DNA of 64,000 nt, from assembly GCA_040905905.1 (NCBI GenBank), contig JBBDQN010000031.1:1-64000 (forward strand), written 5' to 3'. The DNA comes from JAICND01 sp040905905 (GTDB taxonomy: Bacteria; Actinomycetota; Acidimicrobiia; Spongiisociales; ZC4RG35). A program made the position numbers and the translations under genes. The notes below the pieces were generated by a model. That model searched no databases. It saw only the letters and a program-made list of their open reading frames with translations, and was not told the origin of the DNA. Shown here piece after piece: positions 57,594 to 64,000 of the stretch; the first letter of the stretch is position 1; each line of letters starts with the position of its first letter.

Positions 57594-57648
57594 GACTCCT
57601 TTCCAGGCTAACTAGCCGCAGACTCACATGAAAACGGAAAGCCCTCTC

Positions 57649-58542
57649 TTATATGTCGCCGGAGAAGGTGTCACAGGCGTCGGGATTGCCCGTCTGGTAG
57701 CCGGTATTGAACCAGTTCACCCGCTGTTCGGAGGTTCCATGGGTAAAAGATTCCGGGTCGACCCGGCCTTGAATGGTTTCCTGGATCCGATCATCGCCCA
57801 CCGCCGCTGCCGCTTCCAGGGCCTCGCTGATTTCCCCGGCATCGATGGCCAGGTCCTCGCCGGTGGGGAGTTGGCCCACAAACACGGTCGAGGCCCATAC
57901 CCCCGCGAAACAATCGGCCTGCAGCTCCATCCGCACTGACAGCTCGTTCGCCTGAGCCGGGTTCTCTTGTTGGAGTCCGCGCACCTGGTCGTCGATGCCG
58001 AGCAGGTTTTGGACATGGTGACCTATCTCGTGAGACAAGACGTAGGCGGGAGCAAGATCGCCCGTGGCGCCAAACCTGGTTTGCAGGTCGTCGAAGAACG
58101 CCAGGTCGATGTACATGTGTTCGTCGAGCGGGCAATAGTGCGGGCCCATCGCGCTCTGGGCCCCTCCACAACCCGACTCGACGAACTCGGTGAACAGGAC
58201 GAGTCGGGCATTGCGGTATTCCAGCTGGTTGTTGGCGAAGATCTCTGCCCACATCGCTTGGTTGTCGTCAAGCACCACGGACATGAAGTCGACCATGCTC
58301 GCCTCGGGATCGGGCGCTCCTTCCAGGGGGCTTTGGCCGGGCACCGATGTCGCCGGTGGCTGGAGCTGGTTGAGGATGTCCTCCAAACCGCCGCTGCTGC
58401 CCCCGGTCAGAGCGACGATGATGGCGATAATGATGGCGATGCCTCCGCCTCCGGCTCCCACCGCCAATCCAGGCCGTCCGCCAGATCCCCGACGGTCGAT
58501 GAGATCACCCGACCGTTGGGCGGGCCTGCGAAACTTGACCAC
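57649..58542 (-). CDS. neutral zinc metallopeptidase (YpfJ family)
   Basis: A 297-aa membrane-anchored protease of the YpfJ/neutral zinc metallopeptidase family. The N-terminal part is GRPGLAVGAGGGGIAIIIAIIVALTGG (one transmembrane helix, 27-48). The exported catalytic domain has CPLDEHMYIDLAFFDDLQTRFGATGDLAPAYVLSHEIGHHVQNLLGID with the zinc motif HEIGHH, the glutamate ligand region ELQADCFAGVWA, and the family's final GTSEQRVNWFNTGYQTGNPDACDTF. Its substrate is unknown. Confidence 0.92.
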   Translation of the reverse strand: MVKFRRPAQRSGDLIDRRGSGGRPGLAVGAGGGGIAIIIAIIVALTGGSSGGLEDILNQLQPPATSVPGQSPLEGAPDPEASMVDFMSVVLDDNQAMWAEIFANNQLEYRNARLVLFTEFVESGCGGAQSAMGPHYCPLDEHMYIDLAFFDDLQTRFGATGDLAPAYVLSHEIGHHVQNLLGIDDQVRGLQQENPAQANELSVRMELQADCFAGVWASTVFVGQLPTGEDLAIDAGEISEALEAAAAVGDDRIQETIQGRVDPESFTHGTSEQRVNWFNTGYQTGNPDACDTFSGDI

Positions 58543-58582
58543 GAAGCGAAGGGTACCCCTTTGCTTTGAGGGCTAAACCCAT

Positions 58583-58610
58583 CCGTCACAAGAACGGCCG
58601 TCACAAGAAC
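58583..58610. repeat. tandem 13-bp direct repeat upstream of msrA
   Basis: CCGTCACAAGAAC occurs exactly at 58583-58595 and 58598-58610, a 15-bp period, in the 130-bp gap between the divergent YpfJ gene and msrA. A GC-rich inverted repeat (CCCGG-CCG-CCGGG, about 58630-58642) and the msrA ribosome-binding site (GAGGAG) follow. It is a candidate activator or repressor site. Confidence 0.6.
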
Positions 58611-58672
58611 AGATGGTCGGAACTAACTCCCCGGCCGCCGGGTTGTATGGGTGTACTTAGAGAGGAGAACCA

Positions 58673-59326
58673 ATGTGGCGGTCTGGCCACAAAACGGAGA
58701 TGGTGGATGCGAGACGGGCTCTGGCGGGTCGAGCAACGGCTCTAGCCGTACCGGAGCACCATTTCGTCAACGGCCATCGGATAGTGCCGCCGTTCCCTGA
58801 CGGTTTGGAGACGGTGGTATTCGGCATGGGTTGTTTCTGGGGAGCCGAACGAATCTTCTGGCGGACTGCCGGGGTCTATTCGACCGCGGTCGGATACGCC
58901 GGGGGATATACACCCAACCCCACCTACGAAGAGGCCTGTTCGGGTCAGACCGGTCACACTGAGGCGGTGCTGGTGGTCTTCGACCCGGCGTTGGTGTCAT
59001 ATGACGAGTTGCTGCGGCGGTTCTGGGAAGGTCACGATCCCACTCAAGGAATGCGCCAGGGCAACGATGTCGGAACTCAGTACCGATCGGCTATCTATAC
59101 GACCAGTGGCGAGCAACTCCGCCTGGCCCTGGCGTCTCGCGACACATATCAGACCGAACTGGATCGCAACGGCTACGGCATGATCACGACCGAGATCAAG
59201 CAAGCCGGAACCTTCTATTACGCCGAGGACTACCACCAGCAATATCTGGGCAAGAACCCCAATGGTTATTGCGGTATTGGAGGGACCGGGGTGAGCTGTC
59301 CAACCGGGGTGGGTACCGGCCAATGA
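58673..59326 (+). CDS. msrA: peptide methionine sulfoxide reductase MsrA
   Basis: A 217-aa MsrA, reducing methionine-S-sulfoxide in proteins. The catalytic cysteine C54 is in [34 protein letters not shown] and [26 protein letters not shown] are further signatures, and C-terminal cysteines ([15 protein letters not shown]) are likely resolving residues. A 45-residue N-terminal extension before the core, with no signal sequence, is usual for the longer MsrA branch. ATG is preceded by GAGAGGAGA. It converges on the protease gene with 3 bp between stops. Confidence 0.96.
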   Translation: MWRSGHKTEMVDARRALAGRATALAVPEHHFVNGHRIVPPFPDGLETVVFGMGCFWGAERIFWRTAGVYSTAVGYAGGYTPNPTYEEACSGQTGHTEAVLVVFDPALVSYDELLRRFWEGHDPTQGMRQGNDVGTQYRSAIYTTSGEQLRLALASRDTYQTELDRNGYGMITTEIKQAGTFYYAEDYHQQYLGKNPNGYCGIGGTGVSCPTGVGTGQ

Positions 59327-59329
59327 CCC

Positions 59330-60766
59330 TCAGGCAGCGTTGGACCAGCCCGCAAGGGCGGCCACCCGCTCCACCAATTGGGCCGGGGAAATGTCGTCGG
59401 CGAACTCGGCGATCACATCTGGGGTGATGCCCTCGCCGCCAAAGTCGGTCCCGGCGGCGGTCACCCAGCGGGCCACGGTCAGTTTGAGCGCTCCTCCGTT
59501 GGAGAGGTCGAAGCGTTGCTGGACCGTGTTCTTGCCAAAAGTGTTCTCACCAATCACGACCGCGCGCCCGGCCTCCTTGAGGGCTCCCGACAACACCTCG
59601 GAAGCCGAGGCGCTACCGCGGTTGACGATCACGGCGATGTCCAGGGTGGGGTTGGTGGCGAGGCCTCCGCGGCGCACTTCATAGACGTCGTCCTCGTCGG
59701 GGGCTTCGGTCCGGACGACTACTCCTCGATCAAGGAATTCGCTGGCGATACCCACGGTGGCGTCGAGGGCGCCGCCCGGGTTATCGCGGAGATCGATCAC
59801 TAGCTGGGCGATGCCGTCGTTGAGGAGGGACTCGAGCGCGGTGTGGACCTGCATGTCAGCCTGGTCGGTGAAGAGATTGAGTCGGAGATAGCCGGTCTCA
59901 CCAATCACCGTCGACTCCACTACGGGAATTGTCAACGAGGCGCGAATGATGACGATCTCCATTCGCTGTCCGTCCCGTTCCACCGAGAGGGTCACCCGGG
60001 TCCCAGCGGGACCGCGGACGGTGGCGGTGACCTCGTCGATCGTCCAACCTTCGATGTCTTCGCCATCGACCCCCACCATCACGTCACCGCTCACGAGCCC
60101 TGCCCTCTGGGCCGGACTGTCGGTGAAGGTGGAGACGACCACCAGGCGGCACGTGGTGGAGATGGTGCCGCAGGGCGTGGCTTCGGGGTCTTCGGCGGTC
60201 ATATCCTCCGACGCCACAAGCGCCCCGATTCCTTCGACCGCGCCGGACTGATCTTCTTCGAGTAGACGAAGAGCCTCGGGATCGAGATAAGCACTGTTGA
60301 CATCAAGCGCCGTCATCATCCCGACCAGCGTGGCTTCGGTAGAGGCGGTCTGTGAGGCCGCCTCGACGGCCATGGCTGCACAAACCAGCTCGAAGGATTC
60401 TGCGGGGAGATGACACGTGAGGGGCTCACTGCCTGGGCGGGTGTCGAGTTCTTCGACCGCCGTGGCGGCGCCGGTGGCCAGATCGGAGGCGACCACGGCA
60501 TCCACGTAGAAGCGTTCGATGAGGTCGTAGGCCTCACAGACCAAGGTTGCATCGTCTGCCTGATCGCAGCTGATCCTCTCAACCTCGACCGGGGCATTGG
60601 TGGTCGACGAAGGTAGGGCGGCAGTAGTTGAGGTAGCGGGGGGAGTGGTGGTTATCGGGCTAGGAGTGGCCGGGGCGGACGTGTTCGTGGTCGCGGCCGG
60701 CGCCCCAAGGCAGGCCGCGGTTAAGACACAAAGTGTGAATAGGGAGTTCCGGCGCACGTCTTCCAT
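59330..60766 (-). CDS. S41-family PDZ protease, lipoprotein
   Basis: A 478-aa exported CtpA-like protease. The N-terminus is a lipoprotein signal (SLFTLCVLTAAC, lipobox cysteine at about 19) and a Thr/Ala/Ser-rich spacer. A domain with a few cysteines (30-200) precedes a PDZ domain (PAQRAGLVSGDVMVGVDGEDIEGWTIDEVTATVRGPAGTRVTLSVERDG, 210-270). The catalytic core has IDLRDNPGGALDATVGIASEFL, the nucleophile region NRGSASASEVLSGALKEAGRAVVIGENTFGKNTVQQ with Ser and Lys. It probably processes cell-surface proteins. A paralog follows 30 bp upstream on the same strand. Confidence 0.88.
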   Translation of the reverse strand: MEDVRRNSLFTLCVLTAACLGAPAATTNTSAPATPSPITTTPPATSTTAALPSSTTNAPVEVERISCDQADDATLVCEAYDLIERFYVDAVVASDLATGAATAVEELDTRPGSEPLTCHLPAESFELVCAAMAVEAASQTASTEATLVGMMTALDVNSAYLDPEALRLLEEDQSGAVEGIGALVASEDMTAEDPEATPCGTISTTCRLVVVSTFTDSPAQRAGLVSGDVMVGVDGEDIEGWTIDEVTATVRGPAGTRVTLSVERDGQRMEIVIIRASLTIPVVESTVIGETGYLRLNLFTDQADMQVHTALESLLNDGIAQLVIDLRDNPGGALDATVGIASEFLDRGVVVRTEAPDEDDVYEVRRGGLATNPTLDIAVIVNRGSASASEVLSGALKEAGRAVVIGENTFGKNTVQQRFDLSNGGALKLTVARWVTAAGTDFGGEGITPDVIAEFADDISPAQLVERVAALAGWSNAA

Positions 60767-60796
60767 TCAAGCGCAGGTGTGAAGTTGCGCGCGTTC

Positions 60797-62164
60797 CTAG
60801 CGACTGGCCGCCAAGACCGCGGCGATCACCTGTTCGACAGTTAGCTCGGGCCCGAGATCGAGTTCGATATCGGGTTGAACCCCGACCCCGGCCACCGTGG
60901 CGCCGCCCGGGGTGGTCCACTCCGAAGTCGTCACTCGCAGGATCCCACCGTTGCGCATTTCGAAGGCGTCCTGGACCACGTTCTTCCCGTAAGTGGGTTG
61001 GCCCACCACCAACGCCCGGTTTCGTTCTGACAGCACGGCAGTGAGAATCTCGGCCGAGGAAGCGCTCGACTCGTTGACAAGAACTGTTATTGGGACCCTG
61101 GTTGCAATCCCTCCTTCGACAGCTGGAAAGTCGAGGTTCTCCGTGGGCGAGCGCGTTTTGTAGAGCAGCCCATCGACGAAAAACTCCGAGCCGATGATCG
61201 AGACCGAGAAGAGGTAGCCCCCGGGGTTGTCGCGCAAATCAAGCACCAGTCGATCCGCCCCCTGCTCGAGCAAGACCTGCAGGCCGAAATGGACGAACAA
61301 GTGGGTATCGAAGCCGAACTCGGCCAGTCGTATATAGCCGACGTTTCCAACCATCTGCGACGTCACCGGCATCAGCCCTTCGAGCTGATGGACAAGTTCT
61401 ACAGCCATCTCCTCTCCCGAGCGGAGAATGGTCAGATCGCTGGCTTCCCCCGTGGCCTTGGTGAGTTTGCCGGCCACTTCGAGAACCGTCAGGTCGGAAA
61501 CGTCGGAGCCGTCGACCGCGGTGATCTGGTCTCCTATAACGAGACCCGCGGTTTCCCCCGGACTCCCATCTATGACCAACTCGATCAGAAGGGGGCACGT
61601 GGGTCCGATCCTTGCGCATGGTGAGCCGGCCACTGTGCGGGCACCGATGACTATTCCGGAGCCATAGATCACGCCATTGTCACCAAATGCACCGGTCAGC
61701 TCGGGCGGAATGTACCGGGTGTATGGGTCAAGGACTTCGGTGAGCATCTGGTCCACAGCGGCCTCCACCAGCGGGGCCAGGGGGACCGGGTCGCTGTTGA
61801 GGCGGGCTTCGATTGCGTCACAGAGGATTGTGAAGTCGGCCGAGGGGATTGCACAGGTCAAAGTGGCCGGCAGGTCGGGAGATTCGGTCGACGTGAAGAG
61901 ACTGATCCCTCCGGCCGCGGCCGCCGCCAGGGAGGCATGGGCCGGGGGGGTGAGGTGGTTTTCGTCGATGGTTTCCACCACCTCGCACAACAGGGCGAAA
62001 TTGACCGGTGGCGCTCCGCAGCCGGCGACCTCGACCACCAGGGGACCGGCGGTTGTGGTGGTGGTCGGAGGAATTGTTATGACCGGCATGGAGGTGACCG
62101 TCGGTCGCTGGCCGGTACAAGCAACCAGAACGACGAGGAGCAGGGTGATCGACCTGGGTTTCAC
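60797..62164 (-). CDS. S41-family PDZ protease, lipoprotein (paralog)
   Basis: A 455-aa paralog of the neighbouring S41 protease with the same plan: signal and lipobox (LLLVVLVAC), spacer, N-terminal domain (CEVVETIDENHLTPPA), PDZ (SPGETAGLVIGDQITAVDGSDVSDLTVLEVAGKLTKATG) and catalytic core (VLDLRDNPGGYLFSVSIIGSEFF; NESSASSAEILTAVLSERNRALVVGQPTYGKNVVQDA with Ser and Lys). I prefer GTG at 62164, giving a normal signal peptide; the longer frame to 62206 overlaps the divergent amidohydrolase gene. Gene duplication is evident, and the two are probably one transcript. Confidence 0.88.
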   Translation of the reverse strand: MKPRSITLLLVVLVACTGQRPTVTSMPVITIPPTTTTTAGPLVVEVAGCGAPPVNFALLCEVVETIDENHLTPPAHASLAAAAAGGISLFTSTESPDLPATLTCAIPSADFTILCDAIEARLNSDPVPLAPLVEAAVDQMLTEVLDPYTRYIPPELTGAFGDNGVIYGSGIVIGARTVAGSPCARIGPTCPLLIELVIDGSPGETAGLVIGDQITAVDGSDVSDLTVLEVAGKLTKATGEASDLTILRSGEEMAVELVHQLEGLMPVTSQMVGNVGYIRLAEFGFDTHLFVHFGLQVLLEQGADRLVLDLRDNPGGYLFSVSIIGSEFFVDGLLYKTRSPTENLDFPAVEGGIATRVPITVLVNESSASSAEILTAVLSERNRALVVGQPTYGKNVVQDAFEMRNGGILRVTTSEWTTPGGATVAGVGVQPDIELDLGPELTVEQVIAAVLAASR

Positions 62165-62182
62165 CGTTAAATTGTCGCCTGG

Positions 62183-63304
62183 TTGCCACCCAGACTGGAG
62201 CCACAACTGATCAATGCCGTTCTCAGTTTCCGGGACCTAGAAGGCCACCACCGGACGTTTGGTGTTGCCGATGGCGTGTACGCCGATCCAGACTCCGTCG
62301 ATGGCCCCGAAGTTGACCTAACCCGGTACTGGGCGATGCCCGGTCTTGCCGATTGCCACGCCCATCTCTGTGCCGATTCTCACGGAGAAACCGAACAGTC
62401 GGGTGACCTGGCGAAGGCACGGCACCGGGCTTTCGCCCAGTTGGAACATGGGGTCTTCCTGGTCATCGACAAGGGCTGGAGGGACGAGACGGTCTTGCAG
62501 CTCATGAGCGACCCACCCGACCAACGCCCCGATCTTGAGGCGGCGGGTCGGGTGATCAGCGGCGACCATGGATATTTCCGCGGATTTGCTGTTGAGACTG
62601 ACGAGGCGGGTTTGGCCGAGGCCGTCGGTTCGGCCAGCAAGAGCGGGGGGTGGGTGAAACTGGTCGGCGATTGGCCCCAGAAGGGGCGGGGTCCGGTTAT
62701 CAACTTCGGGGAGGAATCCCTGGCGGCGGCGGTGGCAGTGGCCCATGCTGGCGGTGCCCGCGTGGCGATACACACGATGGCGCCCGACACTCCCGGGATA
62801 GCCGTCCGGGCGGGGGTCGACTCCATCGAACACGGCCTCTATCTGACCGAGTCGGACTTGGCGTTCCTCGGCGCCCGGGGTGGCGCCTGGGTTCCCACCG
62901 TCGTAAACACCGAGGACGTGATGGCGAGCCTGGTCCCGGGGTCGAGTGGTGTTCGTATCCTCGGAGCCGGTCTCGATAACGTCCGCCGCCTTCTCTCGCT
63001 GGCAGCCGATGTGGGTGTGCAGGTGTTATGCGGTACCGACCTTGGTCTCGCCCATGGTCAGGTTGCCCAGGAGGCAATTCGCCTGGCCGAGTTAGGCCTA
63101 TCAAGCGCCGCAGCCGTGGCTGCCGCCGGACCCAACGCCTACCGCTACCTGGGCAGAAGTCCCTTGAGTGTGGGTGCGGCGGCCGACATGCTTCTCTTGG
63201 ACCGCGACCCGCACGAGGATCCGAGAGTTCTGTCAGATCCTGTGGCCGGTATGCGGTGTGGCCGAGTGGTCTTTGATCCACGCAAGGCCTTTACCCTTCC
63301 GTGA
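62183..63304 (+). CDS. amidohydrolase-superfamily enzyme
   Basis: A 373-aa metal-dependent hydrolase. The metal motif is MPGLADCHAHL (HxH) near 55, a lysine candidate lies in GGWVKLVGDWP near 155, then ARVAIHTMA and GVDSIEHGLYL supply two histidines, and VLCGTDLGLAHG the final aspartate; SVGAAADMLLLDRDP is the terminal beta-sandwich. It belongs with imidazolonepropionase/prolidase-like enzymes acting on cyclic amides or peptides; the substrate is unknown. The best start is TTG at 62183, 18 bp from the divergent protease start. It overlaps the next gene by GTGA. Confidence 0.82.
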   Translation: MPPRLEPQLINAVLSFRDLEGHHRTFGVADGVYADPDSVDGPEVDLTRYWAMPGLADCHAHLCADSHGETEQSGDLAKARHRAFAQLEHGVFLVIDKGWRDETVLQLMSDPPDQRPDLEAAGRVISGDHGYFRGFAVETDEAGLAEAVGSASKSGGWVKLVGDWPQKGRGPVINFGEESLAAAVAVAHAGGARVAIHTMAPDTPGIAVRAGVDSIEHGLYLTESDLAFLGARGGAWVPTVVNTEDVMASLVPGSSGVRILGAGLDNVRRLLSLAADVGVQVLCGTDLGLAHGQVAQEAIRLAELGLSSAAAVAAAGPNAYRYLGRSPLSVGAAADMLLLDRDPHEDPRVLSDPVAGMRCGRVVFDPRKAFTLP

Positions 63305-63711
63305 TGCCTGGTTTTGAATCCACCATCGGTTTACAGATCGTCGACGCCAGCGCCACCAAGGTCGTAGGAGAGATCGAGGTCGCCGAACACCACTTGCAAC
63401 CGTACGGGATGGTCCACGGAGGCGTCTTCTGCGCGATGATCGAGACCCTCGCCTCCTACGGAGCGGCGCTATGGGCCAATGAACAGGGATGGTTCGGTGC
63501 CGTCGGCCTCGCCAACACCACCGACTTTCTCCGCGCCACCCGTGAAGGCACCCTCCGGGCAGAGGCCGGCGCAGTTCACCAGGGACGCAATCAGCAGATC
63601 TGGCAGGTGGTCGTGACCCGGTCCGGTGACGGCAAGGTGGCCGCCCGCGGACAGGTCCGACTTCAGAACATCGTGACCCCGGGTGACATCGGGTCACCGG
63701 CACCTTCATAA
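63301..63711 (+). CDS. hotdog-fold thioesterase (PaaI-like)
   Basis: A 136-aa single hotdog domain. FESTIGLQIVDASATKVVGEIEVAEHHLQPYGMVHGGVFCAMIETLASYGA carries the conserved HGG and downstream acidic residue of PaaI/4-hydroxybenzoyl-CoA thioesterase types. It probably hydrolyses an acyl- or aryl-CoA. The start may be GTG 63301 or ATG 63304, both overlapping the amidohydrolase stop. Its TAA shares a base with the ATG of maf (TAATG). Confidence 0.88.
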   Translation: MMPGFESTIGLQIVDASATKVVGEIEVAEHHLQPYGMVHGGVFCAMIETLASYGAALWANEQGWFGAVGLANTTDFLRATREGTLRAEAGAVHQGRNQQIWQVVVTRSGDGKVAARGQVRLQNIVTPGDIGSPAPS

Positions 63712-64000
63712 TGGTGCAACCGACCGCGCTCAAACTGATCCTCGCCTCCGGGTCGGCCCGTCGGCGGCAGTTGCTCGAGTCACTCGGCCTCGCCTTCGAG
63801 GTCGTGGCGCCACAAATCGACGAATTGCGTTTTCCCGACGAGGAGCCGTACGACTATGTGGAAAGGGTTGCCCGGGCCAAGGCGACGGCAGTCGCTACGG
63901 CTGGAACGGTGGTGATCGCGGCGGATACGACCGTCGTGCTGGACGGCCAGGTTCTTGGCAAGCCCGTCCATCCCGAGCAGGCGAAGTCGATGTTGCGGCG
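63711..64000 (+). CDS. maf: Maf-family nucleotide pyrophosphatase, 5' part
   Basis: The first 96 codons of a Maf protein, cut off by the window end. The N-terminus reads LKLILASGSARRRQLLESLGL, with the SxSxRRR-type motif of Maf, then ERVARAKATAVA and IAADTTVVLDGQVLGKP, which hold the catalytic acidic residues. Maf enzymes cleave canonical or modified nucleoside triphosphates to monophosphates and can limit septum formation. It begins at the base shared with the thioesterase stop, so it is translationally coupled. Confidence 0.9.
   Translation, partial: MVQPTALKLILASGSARRRQLLESLGLAFEVVAPQIDELRFPDEEPYDYVERVARAKATAVATAGTVVIAADTTVVLDGQVLGKPVHPEQAKSMLR

Overview
The window is 64 kb of gene-dense, high-GC DNA from a bacterial chromosome. 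It looks like an actinobacterium, and I would guess the class Acidimicrobiia or a close relative. The reasons are the actinobacterial gene order dnaK-grpE-dnaJ-hspR with lon divergent from it, two luciferase-like (F420-type) oxidoreductases, stand-alone LigD polymerase and ligase genes, frequent GTG/TTG starts and many 4-bp ATGA/GTGA stop-start overlaps. The class-level placement is inference. I see no rRNA, tRNA, CRISPR array, insertion sequence or prophage.

Layout. 0-3 kb: DoxX and flavodoxin-like genes divergent from a canonical kynureninase. 3-9.2 kb: a secreted protein with three SdrD B-like domains, tail-to-tail with a giant adenylate cyclase/AAA/TPR protein that is divergent from a small cyclic-nucleotide-binding protein. 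9.2-15.7 kb: the HspR-regulated chaperone operon and Lon. 15.6-20.1 kb: an orphan DNA methyltransferase divergent from a GNAT gene around a perfect 18-bp palindrome, then Nudix, CHAD and a kinase-luciferase-like fusion. 20.1-29.9 kb: a membrane protein, then a tightly coupled minus-strand operon (site-2 protease, class V PLP enzyme, MOSC protein, EamA transporter, two MFS exporters, ECF sigma factor, rearranged Ada/OGT DNA-repair protein). 29.9-33.4 kb: LigD-type polymerase and ATP-dependent ligase converging on a long bidirectional terminator, then two poorly known proteins.

33.4-45.3 kb is the most interesting block. It reads as a tryptophan-catabolic region: tryptophan 2,3-dioxygenase and a kynureninase-like enzyme (overlapping genes), a benzoate/anthranilate-type CoA ligase, a fused FAD monooxygenase/Old-Yellow-Enzyme protein resembling 2-aminobenzoyl-CoA monooxygenase/reductase, enoyl-CoA hydratase, acyl-CoA dehydrogenase, a Rid-family protein, a luciferase-like oxidoreductase, a citrate-synthase-family enzyme and a TrpB2-type tryptophan synthase beta subunit. 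Together with the kynureninase at 1.3 kb this suggests Trp to kynurenine to anthranilate to anthraniloyl-CoA, followed by dearomatisation and beta-oxidation. Kynurenine formamidase is not visible in the window.

45.3-64 kb: serine hydrolase, cystathionine gamma-synthase-like enzyme, cation exchanger, GNAT, MarR-MFS operon with an operator-like repeat, glycogen genes glgB-glgC facing glgX, a lysozyme-like cell-wall protein, a YpfJ-type zinc protease, msrA, two tandem S41/PDZ lipoprotein proteases, an amidohydrolase, a hotdog thioesterase and the 5' part of maf, cut by the window edge.
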